From Pasteurella sp030783905 (GTDB lineage Bacteria; Pseudomonadota; Gammaproteobacteria; Enterobacterales; Pasteurellaceae), in contig CP182107.1 of assembly GCA_051122655.1 (NCBI GenBank), positions 682,001-746,000 of the forward strand: DNA of 64,000 nucleotides. Direction: 5' to 3'. The notes below the pieces were generated by a model. The model was not told where the DNA came from. It did no database searches and saw nothing but the letters and a program-made list of their open reading frames with translations. The position numbers and the translations under genes were made by a program. Numbering within the stretch: position 1 is the first letter of the stretch; every line of letters starts with the position of its first letter. Of the stretch, positions 9,337 to 17,698 are shown one piece after another.

Positions 9337-10217
9337 TATTTCTGTTTCATTGTGTCAATGATCCACGCTCGGAAAGCGTGGATACGTTCATCATTTACAT
9401 CAAAATGATTCACCACATAAAAAGATTTAGGATCATGTAAATTCGTCGGTAACACAATTTGTAAGTGACCGTTGTCAATTTCTTGTTGGGCTAATAAACG
9501 ATTAGCCAATACTAACCCTTGTCCATGAATAGCGGCTTGTAGCGCCATAAAGGTATGACTAAACAAGGAACCTTGCTGAATATTTAAATCTTCTAATTGC
9601 AAAAAATTCGCCATGTTCTGCCAATTATCACGAGTATGAATATGAATCAGGGTGTGATGTTTCAAATCTTCTTTGCGGTGAATAGGATTGTGCGCTAAGA
9701 GTTTTGGTGACGCTAGAATCAGAAGGTTTTCTTCCACTAGCTTTTCAACCTGTAGATTATCCCAGTTTCCTTGCCCATAATAAATAGCAATATCAATATC
9801 TTTGCTTAAAGATCCTTCATCTTGATCAACCCCTTTTAAACGGACTTCGATATCAGGATAGCGTTGATTAAATTCACTGAGATGGGGCACCAACCATTGC
9901 ATACCAAAGGTCTGTGGTACACTAATGGTTAAGTGTTTATCATTTTTTTGAGCTAATAACTTCTCTGTGGCTTCCACTAATCGCCGTAAAATTTTGTTCA
10001 CATCGGTAAAATAGGCTTTACCTAGTTCGGTTAATTCAAGCGACCGATTTTTACGTTTAAATAAGGTTATACCTAAAAAATCTTCTAATAATTTTATTTG
10101 ATGACTGATTGCTGCTTGTGTCACAAACAATTCGTCTGCGGCTTTTGTGAAACTTAAATGCCTGGCGGCGGATTCAAATGCTTTCAATGAATTCAAGGGA
10201 GGCAAACGTTTATACAT
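9336..10217 (-). CDS. gcvA: LysR-type regulator GcvA
   Basis: A 293-residue LysR-family regulator with an N-terminal helix-turn-helix (SFTKAADELFVTQAAISHQIK, about 22-42; shown here by its key residues AAD and TQAAISHQ) and a periplasmic-binding-protein-like effector domain. GcvA controls the glycine-cleavage operon and activates the GcvB small RNA, and here a GcvB-like RNA gene starts on the other strand 120 bases away, as in E. coli. I chose the ATG at 10217 (MYKRLPPLN), six bases after GAGAAG; a TTG at 10229 would place the ribosome-binding site inside the gene. Confidence 0.9.
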   Translation of the reverse strand: MYKRLPPLNSLKAFESAARHLSFTKAADELFVTQAAISHQIKLLEDFLGITLFKRKNRSLELTELGKAYFTDVNKILRRLVEATEKLLAQKNDKHLTISVPQTFGMQWLVPHLSEFNQRYPDIEVRLKGVDQDEGSLSKDIDIAIYYGQGNWDNLQVEKLVEENLLILASPKLLAHNPIHRKEDLKHHTLIHIHTRDNWQNMANFLQLEDLNIQQGSLFSHTFMALQAAIHGQGLVLANRLLAQQEIDNGHLQIVLPTNLHDPKSFYVVNHFDVNDERIHAFRAWIIDTMKQK

Positions 10218-10305
10218 ATTTCTTCTCAATGTTTATTTTTTGATCTATAATAAAGCGTGTTTCTTCGCATTAGTTTTTCTAATGCGTCATATAAAAAAAT
10301 ATCGA

Positions 10306-10334
10306 TTGTCCACACGCTTATTTCCCTCTAAAAT
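10306..10334 (+). promoter_or_regulatory. Promoter of GcvB RNA
   Basis: -35 TTGTCC (10306-10311), 17-base spacer, -10 TAAAAT (10329-10334), giving a start near 10341. In E. coli this promoter is activated by GcvA from the intergenic region; the GcvA site here was not identified. Confidence 0.6.
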
Positions 10335-10340
10335 GCGCGC

Positions 10341-10522
10341 ATACTTAATGATTGGTAATTCCTTACTGGTTAAGAGTTTCGGACTTAAGTATGATGTTGT
10401 GTTTGCATATTGTTTGGGAAACCAAACAGAGTAACTTTTTTTGAAGTTACTTATTTTCACTTCCTGTATATTTATTTTAGACCTTTTTGGTTAAACACCG
10501 CTCTTTCGAGCGGTGTTTTTTT
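10341..10522 (+). ncRNA. gcvB: GcvB small regulatory RNA
   Basis: This segment, divergent from gcvA, matches the known architecture of GcvB, an Hfq-dependent RNA that represses many amino-acid and peptide transporter mRNAs. The G/U-rich seed region R1 is recognisable as GATGTTGTGTTTGC (10393-10406). It is followed by two hairpins (10411-10428 TGTTTGG/CCAAACA; 10431-10450 GTAACTT/AAGTTAC), then the conserved single-stranded stretch TTTTCACTTCCTGTATATTT (about 10454-10473) and a GC-rich terminator (10495-10516) with a T-run. Start is inferred from the promoter, end from the terminator. Confidence 0.9.
10495..10522 (+). terminator. Terminator of GcvB
   Basis: Nine-base perfect arms ACACCGCTC (10495-10503) and GAGCGGTGT (10508-10516), loop TTTC, followed by six further T. 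Confidence 0.9.
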
Positions 10523-10625
10523 ATCTGCTCGATTCTAGCATAGACCCACGCATATTGCTTGTGTTCCCATTAAATATTTGCGTTTCTGTTTTTTCTTTAA
10601 TCTTTATCTTTTTTCAGATAAAGAC

Positions 10626-10653
10626 TTGCAAGCCATGAAGAATGGTGTAGATT
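10626..10653 (+). promoter_or_regulatory. Possible promoter of ilvE
   Basis: -35 TTGCAA (10626-10631), 16-base spacer, -10 TAGATT (10648-10653), which would start transcription about 30 bases before the ilvE ATG. The -10 match is moderate. Confidence 0.4.
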
Positions 10654-10689
10654 AAAAACATTACCAAACACAATAAAAAGGACATAATA

Positions 10690-11712
10690 ATGACAAAAGA
10701 TCTTGATTGGAAAAATTTAGGCTTTGGCTATATCAAAACGGATTATCGCTACATTGCATATTGGAAAGACGGGAAATGGTCAAAAGGCGAGCTAACACAA
10801 GACAATGTGCTGCATATTAGTGAAGGTTCCACCGCACTCCATTATGGTCAACAATGCTTTGAAGGGTTAAAAGCTTATCGTTGCAAAGATGGTTCCATTA
10901 ACCTTTTCCGCCCCGATCAAAATGCAGAACGTATGCAACGCAGTTGTCGCCGTTTATTGATGCCTGAAATCCCAACAGACATGTTTATTGATGCCTGTAA
11001 GCAAGTAGTCAAAGCTAACCAAGCATGGCTTGCCCCTTATGGCACGGGTGCTACCCTCTATTTACGTCCATTCTTGATTGGCGTAGGTGACAATGTCGGC
11101 GTTAATCCTGCGCCAGAATATATTTTCTCGATTTTCTGCTGCCCTGTTGGTGCTTACTTTAAAGGCGGATTAAAACCGACCAATTTCTTAGTATCGAATT
11201 ATGATCGTGCTGCCCCACAAGGCACTGGTGCCGCAAAAGTGGGCGGAAATTACGCTGCCAGTCTTTACCCGGGCAAAGAAGCCAAGCACAATGGCTTTGG
11301 TGACTGTATTTATTTAGACCCGACCACCCATACCAAAATTGAAGAAGTGGGTTCCGCAAATTTCTTCGGGATTACCAAAGCGAATAAATTTGTCACCCCA
11401 CTTTCACCTTCTATTTTGCCAAGTATTACAAAATATTCTTTACTCTATTTAGCCAAAGAGCGATTAGGGTTAGAAACAGAAGAAGGTGATGTGTATATCG
11501 ATCAATTAGATCAATTTAAAGAGGCAGGCGCTTGTGGCACAGCCGCTGTCATCACACCGATTGGTGGTATTCAATATGGTGACCACTTCCATGTGTTCTA
11601 CTCTGAAACGGAAGTCGGTGAAATTACCACAAAACTCTACAATGAATTAGTGGGTATCCAATTTGGTGATATCGAAGCCCCTGAAGGTTGGATTGTTAAA
11701 GTAGATAACTAA
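10690..11712 (+). CDS. ilvE: Branched-chain amino-acid aminotransferase
   Basis: A 340-residue class IV PLP aminotransferase of the longer type found in Haemophilus and Gram-positive bacteria rather than the 309-residue E. coli IlvE. It performs the last step of leucine, isoleucine and valine synthesis. Landmarks: HYGQQCFEGLKAYR (about 52-65), the PLP-lysine region AKVGGNYAAS (about 180-189), and EVGSANFFGI/ GACGTAAVITPIG in the C-terminal half. GGACATAATA precedes the ATG. An inverted uptake-sequence terminator follows. Confidence 0.93.
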   Translation: MTKDLDWKNLGFGYIKTDYRYIAYWKDGKWSKGELTQDNVLHISEGSTALHYGQQCFEGLKAYRCKDGSINLFRPDQNAERMQRSCRRLLMPEIPTDMFIDACKQVVKANQAWLAPYGTGATLYLRPFLIGVGDNVGVNPAPEYIFSIFCCPVGAYFKGGLKPTNFLVSNYDRAAPQGTGAAKVGGNYAASLYPGKEAKHNGFGDCIYLDPTTHTKIEEVGSANFFGITKANKFVTPLSPSILPSITKYSLLYLAKERLGLETEEGDVYIDQLDQFKEAGACGTAAVITPIGGIQYGDHFHVFYSETEVGEITTKLYNELVGIQFGDIEAPEGWIVKVDN

Positions 11713-11731
11713 CCTTTAGCCAAGCAACATC

Positions 11732-11770
11732 AGTGCGGTCGAAAATCTTGAAGTTTTCGACCGCACTTTT
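11732..11770 (+). terminator. Terminator of ilvE made of inverted uptake sequences
   Basis: Fourteen-base perfect arms 11732-11745 and 11754-11767, each containing the uptake core AGTGCGGT or its complement, with an eight-base loop and TTTT after the second arm. Confidence 0.85.
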
Positions 11771-11799
11771 ATGGATTATTTATGGCATTTCATCACATA

Positions 11800-13062
11800 C
11801 TAGCAGTAAGTAATTTGCTCTTGCTCCGCAAGATAAATTTGTGTTTCCGCCAATTTTGTTTCCGCAATAATCTTACCCTGACGAATGGAATAACGTGTTG
11901 GCACTTGTCTTCTTACCGCATCAAAGCCATTTTTTGCAGGTAAAATAATCAAGTTCGCTGAATGCCCAACCTGAATACCATAATCGGTCAAGCCTAATGC
12001 TTTTGCGCTATTTTCGGTCACTAATTTTAATCCTGCGTTAATTTGTCCGTAACCCATTAATTGACAAACATGTAATCCCATATGTAAAACTTGTAACATA
12101 TTGGCCGTCCCTAATGGATACCAAGGATCAAACACATCGTCATGTCCAAAACACACGTTGATGTTATTTTTCAGCATTTCTTTCACTCTGGTAATACCAC
12201 GCCGTTTTGGATAAGTATCAAAACGCCCTTGCAAATGGATGTTCACCAGTGGATTGGCCACAAAATGTATGCCAGACAATTTTAACAAGCGGAACAACCG
12301 TGATGCATAGGCTCCATTATAAGAGTGCATTGCGGTGGTATGGCTCGCAGTAACCTTATCCCCCATTTCATATTTCAAAGCTAAAGCAGCCACGGTTTCC
12401 ACAAAACGCGACTGTTCGTCATCAATTTCATCACAATGGATGTCAAGCTGTTTTCCATATTTACGCGCAATTTTAAAGGCAATGTGCATAGACTCCACCC
12501 CATACTCGCGCGTGAATTCAAAATGTGGAATCCCCCCTACAACATCTGCCCCCATCGCCATTGCTTGATCAAGCAATGCTTCACCATTAGGGTAAGATAG
12601 AATGCCCTCCTGTGGAAAAGCCACAATTTGCAAATCAACCCAAGGTGCCACTTCTTTTTTCACCTCAAGCATGGCTTTCAGTGCCGTTAATGTGGGATCA
12701 GAGACATCCACATGCGTACGCACATATTGCACCCCATTTGCAATTTGCCATTTTAAGGTTTTCCATGCGCGGGCTTTGACATCTTCATGACTTAATAAGG
12801 ACTTACGCTCTGCCCAACGTTCAATCCCTTCAAACAGGGTGCCGGACTGATTCCAATTGGGCTGCCCTGCGGTTTGTGTTGCGTCTAAATGAATATGGGG
12901 TTCAACAAAAGGTGGATAAGCGATGCCCTTTTCCGCATCGATAATCTCATTTTCATCGTCTATCTGCTCATCATTGGCGCAAATTTTCACTATTTTTTGG
13001 TCCGCAATCAAAATTTGCCAAAGTCCTTCTCGATCTGCTAGGTGAACGTTTTTAATTAACAT
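11800..13062 (-). CDS. codA: Cytosine deaminase
   Basis: A 420-residue amidohydrolase converting cytosine to uracil and ammonia. Metal and catalytic positions of the family are visible: EPHIHLD (about 58-64) with two His ligands, HCDEIDDEQ (about 213-221), ASHTTAM (about 244) and FGHDDVFDPWYPLG (about 311-324) with the catalytic Asp. It sits nine bases after codB in a two-gene operon for uptake and deamination of cytosine. The upstream PurR-type operator at 14359-14374 should control both. Confidence 0.95.
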   Translation of the reverse strand: MLIKNVHLADREGLWQILIADQKIVKICANDEQIDDENEIIDAEKGIAYPPFVEPHIHLDATQTAGQPNWNQSGTLFEGIERWAERKSLLSHEDVKARAWKTLKWQIANGVQYVRTHVDVSDPTLTALKAMLEVKKEVAPWVDLQIVAFPQEGILSYPNGEALLDQAMAMGADVVGGIPHFEFTREYGVESMHIAFKIARKYGKQLDIHCDEIDDEQSRFVETVAALALKYEMGDKVTASHTTAMHSYNGAYASRLFRLLKLSGIHFVANPLVNIHLQGRFDTYPKRRGITRVKEMLKNNINVCFGHDDVFDPWYPLGTANMLQVLHMGLHVCQLMGYGQINAGLKLVTENSAKALGLTDYGIQVGHSANLIILPAKNGFDAVRRQVPTRYSIRQGKIIAETKLAETQIYLAEQEQITYC

Positions 13063-13071
13063 GATGCACTC

Positions 13072-14298
13072 CTATTTGGTTGCCAAGATTTTTGCACAAA
13101 ATGGATTGAGAATAAGATAAGAAAGCGCCCCACCTAATACCGCATTGACAGGAATAATACCAGGTAAATATTTACCACAAGCGACCCCAATCGCAACGGC
13201 AATAATCGCGGTCCAATTAATTGTCACAAATTTTGCTTGGTCAAAATCTTGGTAAGATTGACGACGTAACAAGTAATCCGCAATAATAACGCCGCCCACT
13301 GGTGGAATAGCTGAAGATAAGAAAGTGAGCCAGCCAACAAAATTATTATATAGCCATAATGCAGACAATGTGCCAATCACGCCATTCACCATAGATAAAA
13401 TACGACTACTTAGCCCTGTAATATTGGCAAAGCCTAAACCTGATGCATACAGTGCGTTATCGTTAGTTGTCCAAATATTTAAACCTAATACAATAATCGC
13501 GGGTAGGATCAATCCTTGCGCCACCATAACATCAGAAATATCCGCCATGCCTTTTACTGACGCCCCTGCGGCACCAAAAATAAACATGAGCGAGTTACCT
13601 AAAAAGAAAGCAATCATACTAATAATAATTGCTTGTTTCGGAACACGACCAAAACGAACAAAGTCAGCCGTTAAACTCCCTGCACTAATAAAAGACCCCA
13701 CCACGAGTGTAATCGCCATAGAGAGCGGCATCGGTTCTTTAGGGATAATGCTTTTTACCACGTCCAATCCGCCCGCATCGGTAATCGCTAAATACACAGA
13801 ATAAGAACCTAAAACCGCAATTGCCGGTACCGCAACGGCAGATAATACGGTCAGGGCAGAAATCCCAAAATAAACAGTGATTGTCATTAATAAGCCCGAG
13901 GCAATAATTAAGGTATTCACATCAATACCAGTCACTTTATTGACAGGAATCGCAAACATTGCCACCCCGACCCCAAACCAACCGACTTGTGTACCACCGA
14001 GCAATAAAGACGGTAACCACGAACCTTTTATCCCAAAAGAATAGCGTGCAAGAATATGGGTGGTTAACCCTGTTTTGGCACCGATATAACCTAAACAAGC
14101 GGTATAGACCCCAAGCATTAAGTTACCAATCAAAATAGCCGTCCAAAAATCGTTATAGTTTAATGAGGTGCCTAAAGTGCCACCGGTCCACATACTGGCA
14201 GAAAAAAAGGTTAAACCGAGCATCACAAATGTCAGGGCAATTCCCCCTTTACGTTCATGTTGTGGTACCGGTTTCAAACTGAAATTATCTAAGCTCAT
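13072..14298 (-). CDS. codB: Cytosine permease
   Basis: A 408-residue inner-membrane protein of the NCS1 family with about twelve hydrophobic segments, importing cytosine with a cation. The N-terminus (SLDNFSLKPVPQHERKGG) and first helix region TFFSASMWTGGTLGTSL match E. coli CodB. AGGA lies eight bases before the ATG. It is first in the codBA operon, with TATAAT at 14342-14337 and an operator over the -35. Confidence 0.95.
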   Translation of the reverse strand: MSLDNFSLKPVPQHERKGGIALTFVMLGLTFFSASMWTGGTLGTSLNYNDFWTAILIGNLMLGVYTACLGYIGAKTGLTTHILARYSFGIKGSWLPSLLLGGTQVGWFGVGVAMFAIPVNKVTGIDVNTLIIASGLLMTITVYFGISALTVLSAVAVPAIAVLGSYSVYLAITDAGGLDVVKSIIPKEPMPLSMAITLVVGSFISAGSLTADFVRFGRVPKQAIIISMIAFFLGNSLMFIFGAAGASVKGMADISDVMVAQGLILPAIIVLGLNIWTTNDNALYASGLGFANITGLSSRILSMVNGVIGTLSALWLYNNFVGWLTFLSSAIPPVGGVIIADYLLRRQSYQDFDQAKFVTINWTAIIAVAIGVACGKYLPGIIPVNAVLGGALSYLILNPFCAKILATK

Positions 14299-14336
14299 TT
14301 TTAATTCCTATTGGTCAAAAAATAAAAAATCGCTGT

Positions 14337-14374
14337 ATTATAATCCGCTTATTTAGAAAGGCAAACGTTTGCTT
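14337..14374 (-). promoter_or_regulatory. codBA promoter with PurR-type operator
   Basis: Positions 14359-14374 read AGGCAAACGTTTGCTT, containing a perfect 12-base palindrome (14361-14372) that matches the PurR operator core GCAAACGTTTGC. On the minus strand it overlaps a -35 TTGCCT (14364-14359), with a 16-base spacer to -10 TATAAT (14342-14337). E. coli codBA is a known PurR target, so purine-dependent repression is a well-supported inference. Confidence 0.85.
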
Positions 14375-14482
14375 TGAGGAAATTAGAAAATCATTAACGA
14401 GTGGTATTTATGCGAATAAACCCAAAGTGAAAGCAAAAAGAAGGCTAGAAAAGGAATAACACAATGTAATTGAAAGGAAAAT

Positions 14483-14507
14483 AAAAAAGCGCCAGACTGG
14501 CTGACGC
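14483..14507 (-). terminator. Terminator of aroG
   Basis: On the minus strand arms GCGTCAG and CTGGCGC (one G-U pair) flank a five-base loop and are followed by TTTTTT (14488-14483). Confidence 0.75.
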
Positions 14508-14519
14508 GTTAATCTGAAT

Positions 14520-15605
14520 TTATTTTTGTAAATTTCGGCGTTTAATCACTGCAGTTGAAAGCGATTCCAAGACTTTTTCACTGTCTTCCCAACCAATACA
14601 AGCATCAGTGATACTTTGTCCGTAAGTTACCGCTTTGCCCTCAACTAATTCTTGACGCCCTTCAACAAGATGACTTTCTACCATGACACCAAAAATTTGA
14701 GTCGAGCCCGTGGCAATTTGCTGACAAACACTGTCGCAAACGTCCAATTGTTTTTTGAATTGTTTACAGCTGTTTGCATGACTGAAATCGACCATCACAT
14801 GTGGAATACGACCTGTTTTTTTAATCTCTGCACAGATAGTGGCAATATCCTCCGCACAATAGTTAGGACCTTTATCACCACCGCGTAAAATAATATGGCA
14901 GTCTTCATTCCCTTTTGTGGAGACAATTGCAGAATGCCCAAATTTCGTCACGGAAAGAAAATAATGAGGCGCTTGTGCCGCACCAATCGCATCTAACGCG
15001 ATTCTCACCCCACCATTGGTACCATTTTTAAAACCAACAGCACAAGACAAGCCAGAGGCAAGCTCACGGTGTACTTGTGATTCGGTCGTTCTGGCACCAA
15101 TCGCCCCCCAGCTCATAAAATCAGCTAGGTATTGTGGGGTAATCATATCTAAAAATTCACCTGCGGCAGGTACCCCTAAATCATTAATATCGGACAATAG
15201 TTTACGTGCAAGACGTAATCCTTCATTAAGCTCGAAAGTACCATTAAGATAAGGATCATTAATTAACCCTTTCCAGCCCACAGTAGTACGGGGTTTTTCA
15301 AAATAGACACGCATAACAATTTCAAGGCTGTCATGGTATTTTTCACGCATGACTTTAATCCGTTTTGCGTACTCTAGCGCAGAAACCGGATCATGAATTG
15401 AGCAAGGTCCAATGACAACCAATAAACGGTCATCTTTTTGATGAATAATATTATGTGCATTTTTACGTGTTTGTCTGACGGTTTCTACCGCCACCTCACT
15501 AGCAGGAAATTTTTCTAATAACGCCACAGGCGGTAAAACTTGCTCAATTTTATCAATTCTGGTGTCATCATTTTCGATATAAATTTCATTTTTGTATTCT
15601 GTCAT
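14520..15605 (-). CDS. aroG: DAHP synthase, AroG type
   Basis: A 361-residue class I DAHP synthase joining phosphoenolpyruvate and erythrose-4-phosphate, the first step of the shikimate pathway. Sequence is closest to E. coli AroG (the Phe-inhibited enzyme): LPPVALLEKFPA near residue 25, VVIGPCSIHDP (about 63-73), RVYFEKPRTTVGWKG, GAIGARTTESQVHRELASG and a C-terminal GVMVESHLVEG. A second isozyme gene, aroF, lies at 40019-41071. The upstream region carries a TrpR-like rather than TyrR-like operator (15713-15726). Feedback specificity cannot be read with certainty from sequence. Confidence 0.93.
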   Translation of the reverse strand: MTEYKNEIYIENDDTRIDKIEQVLPPVALLEKFPASEVAVETVRQTRKNAHNIIHQKDDRLLVVIGPCSIHDPVSALEYAKRIKVMREKYHDSLEIVMRVYFEKPRTTVGWKGLINDPYLNGTFELNEGLRLARKLLSDINDLGVPAAGEFLDMITPQYLADFMSWGAIGARTTESQVHRELASGLSCAVGFKNGTNGGVRIALDAIGAAQAPHYFLSVTKFGHSAIVSTKGNEDCHIILRGGDKGPNYCAEDIATICAEIKKTGRIPHVMVDFSHANSCKQFKKQLDVCDSVCQQIATGSTQIFGVMVESHLVEGRQELVEGKAVTYGQSITDACIGWEDSEKVLESLSTAVIKRRNLQK

Positions 15606-15673
15606 ACTGCACTCACTTACTTCTCATTAAATAGTTCATTTTTAATCTTTATTTTTCAATAGGTTATTTTATC

Positions 15674-15688
15674 CACATCGCAGATGTG
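15674..15688. repeat. Short inverted repeat in the aroG leader
   Basis: CACATC and GATGTG arms separated by GCA. It lies downstream of the TrpR-like site and could be a second operator or a leader hairpin; no function is assigned. Confidence 0.4.
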
Positions 15689-15712
15689 CCCAATCTAACA
15701 CCAAACAATCAC

Positions 15713-15726
15713 ACTAGTAAACTAGT
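15713..15726 (-). promoter_or_regulatory. TrpR-type operator upstream of aroG
   Basis: ACTAGTAAACTAGT differs by one central base from the core of the E. coli trp operator (ACTAGTTAACTAGT). It lies 108 bases upstream of the aroG start in the lolE-aroG gap. A candidate promoter on the minus strand has -35 TTTACT inside this site, a 17-base spacer and -10 TTAGAT (15698-15693), so binding would block it. The promoter is tentative; the operator match is strong. Confidence 0.7.
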
Positions 15727-15744
15727 TTTTTGATAATAATTTAG

Positions 15745-16998
15745 CTAATAATGACTCAACACCTGAGCAGGTTGCAATTTGGCGGCACGATTTGCGGGGT
15801 ATAAACTGGCCAGTAAACTCAAAATTAATGCCGAACAGAATACCAGCAAAATGTCTTGCCAATGTAATTCACTTGGTAGGAAATCCACAAAATAAATGCC
15901 ATCAGACAACAGTTTACGTCCAAGCAAATATTCCACACCTTGTATGATGGATGTTAAGTTTAACGCCAAAATAATGCCTAAAAAAATGCCAATTAAACAC
16001 CCTTTCATGCCGGCTTGCAAGCCATACCAAATAAAAATTTGTTTTATAAAGCGGTTATTGGCGCCCAATGTACGCATAATCGCAATATCACCTTGCTTAT
16101 CTTTCACCGCCATAATCAAAGTCGAAATAATATTAAAGCACGCCACCCCGATCACTAATACCATAGCGATATACATGACGGTACGAATTAATTGAATATC
16201 GCGATACATATAGCCAAATTTATGAATCCAATGTTGAGCATACAGTGGCTGAGGATAATCCCTTAACATCGGAAAATCGAGGGATTGCACTTGGAACGGG
16301 TGTGTGAGTTTGAGTTCCACGCCATGCACTTCGTCATCATGCATTCCTAATAAGTGCTGTGCTTGAGCAATTGGCAATAACGCATAACTGTGATCTAATT
16401 GCCCCTCCAAACGTAAAATGCCACTAATTTGGATACGATGACGAATTGGCTGAGCTAATTGATTTTGTTCATTGCGCGGGGAAATCAGTAAGCTCACCCA
16501 ATCCCCAACCTTCACATCAAGATCACGCGCAATACCATAACCTAAAATCAAGCCAGATTGTTGATCAAACCGCTGCCAAGCAGCATCTAATACAAATTGC
16601 CCTACCGCACTCACTTGATCTTGTGCAAACTTATCAACCCCTTTAACTTGTACTACTTTAAGTTTCGTGCCATTTTCCACTAACGCGGTAAATGTCACAT
16701 AAGGCGATATACCTTGAATTTGCTCATGCTGTGCTAATCGCTTGACTAACGTATCCCAAGGCTTAATTTGGGTTGTCCCGTTTTCATTCGGGTAAGCCAG
16801 AATGTCAACATGAGGCACGACGGCCAAAATACGCTGATTTAACTCACGTTCAAATCCATTCATGGCACTCAAGCCCAAAATAAGCACCGCCACACCCAGT
16901 GCAATACCAATACTAGAAAACGCAGAAATTAACGAGACTAAACGATTTTTTTGTTTGCTACGTTGGTAACGCCAGCTAATAAAAAACGGTGTATTCAT
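15745..16998 (-). CDS. lolE: Lipoprotein-releasing ABC transporter permease LolE
   Basis: A 417-residue inner-membrane subunit of LolCDE, which releases lipoproteins from the inner membrane to LolA. One N-terminal helix (about 20-45, GIALGVAVLILGLSAMNGFE), a large periplasmic domain and three C-terminal helices (about 270-410) are visible. LDHSYALLP and the GDIAIMRTLGA loop match LolE more closely than LolC. It starts immediately after the lolD stop codon, behind GAGGAA. Confidence 0.93.
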   Translation of the reverse strand: MNTPFFISWRYQRSKQKNRLVSLISAFSSIGIALGVAVLILGLSAMNGFERELNQRILAVVPHVDILAYPNENGTTQIKPWDTLVKRLAQHEQIQGISPYVTFTALVENGTKLKVVQVKGVDKFAQDQVSAVGQFVLDAAWQRFDQQSGLILGYGIARDLDVKVGDWVSLLISPRNEQNQLAQPIRHRIQISGILRLEGQLDHSYALLPIAQAQHLLGMHDDEVHGVELKLTHPFQVQSLDFPMLRDYPQPLYAQHWIHKFGYMYRDIQLIRTVMYIAMVLVIGVACFNIISTLIMAVKDKQGDIAIMRTLGANNRFIKQIFIWYGLQAGMKGCLIGIFLGIILALNLTSIIQGVEYLLGRKLLSDGIYFVDFLPSELHWQDILLVFCSALILSLLASLYPANRAAKLQPAQVLSHY

Positions 16999-17682
16999 TT
17001 AATATTCCTCGTGTAATACACCATCTTGCATCACTAAACGACGCGATAGTTTTTCGGCCAAGCTCAAGTCATGTGTAACTAATAAAAAGGCAATATTTTG
17101 CTCTTGATTCAGTTGCTTAATTAACTCAAAAATACTTTCCGTGGTTTTACGATCCAAATTACCAGTCGGTTCATCAGCTAACACTAGCGCTGGATTATTG
17201 ACTAATGAGCGAGCAATAGCAACACGTTGGCGTTCCCCACCAGAAAGGGCTGAAGGACGATGAGAAATACGGTGCGACAATCCCACTGCTTTTAACATGT
17301 TTTCCGCGCGTGCTTGTGCTTCTGATTTATTTTGTTTACCAATTAACATTGGCATCATCACATTTTCAAGTGCACTAAAATCCGCCATTAAATGATGAAA
17401 TTGATAAACAAACCCTAAATAGTGGTTACGTAATTGTGCGAGCTGATTGCCATTAATTTTCTGCAATGATTGATTTTGAAGGAACACTTCCCCATTTGTT
17501 GGCTGATCAAGTCCACCCAAAATATGTAACAGGGTACTTTTTCCTGACCCAGAACTCCCCACAATGGCGACAAGCTCCCCGGCTTGCATGGAAAAAGAGA
17601 CGTCTTTTAAAACGAGAGTCTGTTGTGTCCCTTCTTGATAGCATTTTGTAATATGCTGACAATATAATAAATGTGATTTCAT
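16999..17682 (-). CDS. lolD: Lipoprotein-releasing ABC transporter ATPase LolD
   Basis: A 227-residue ATPase with Walker A GSSGSGKS (about 42-49), the LolD-type FVYQFHHLMADFSALENV segment, signature LSGGERQRVA (about 146) and Walker B LVLADEPTGNLD. It energises lipoprotein release by LolCE. I chose the ATG at 17682 because the protein then has the length of Haemophilus LolD and follows lolC by 16 bases; an in-frame ATG at 17706 overlaps the lolC stop and is possible. Confidence 0.93.
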   Translation of the reverse strand: MKSHLLYCQHITKCYQEGTQQTLVLKDVSFSMQAGELVAIVGSSGSGKSTLLHILGGLDQPTNGEVFLQNQSLQKINGNQLAQLRNHYLGFVYQFHHLMADFSALENVMMPMLIGKQNKSEAQARAENMLKAVGLSHRISHRPSALSGGERQRVAIARSLVNNPALVLADEPTGNLDRKTTESIFELIKQLNQEQNIAFLLVTHDLSLAEKLSRRLVMQDGVLHEEY

Positions 17683-17698
17683 GTCCAAACTTGCCTTC

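Noticed and set aside
10147..10434. A 95-codon plus-strand open frame starting in gcvA
   Set aside because: It overlaps the gcvA N-terminus, its own promoter region and the GcvB RNA; the peptide has no recognisable features.
13325..13804. A 159-codon plus-strand open frame opposite codB
   Set aside because: Long antisense frame caused by codon bias of the membrane protein on the other strand; no start signals.
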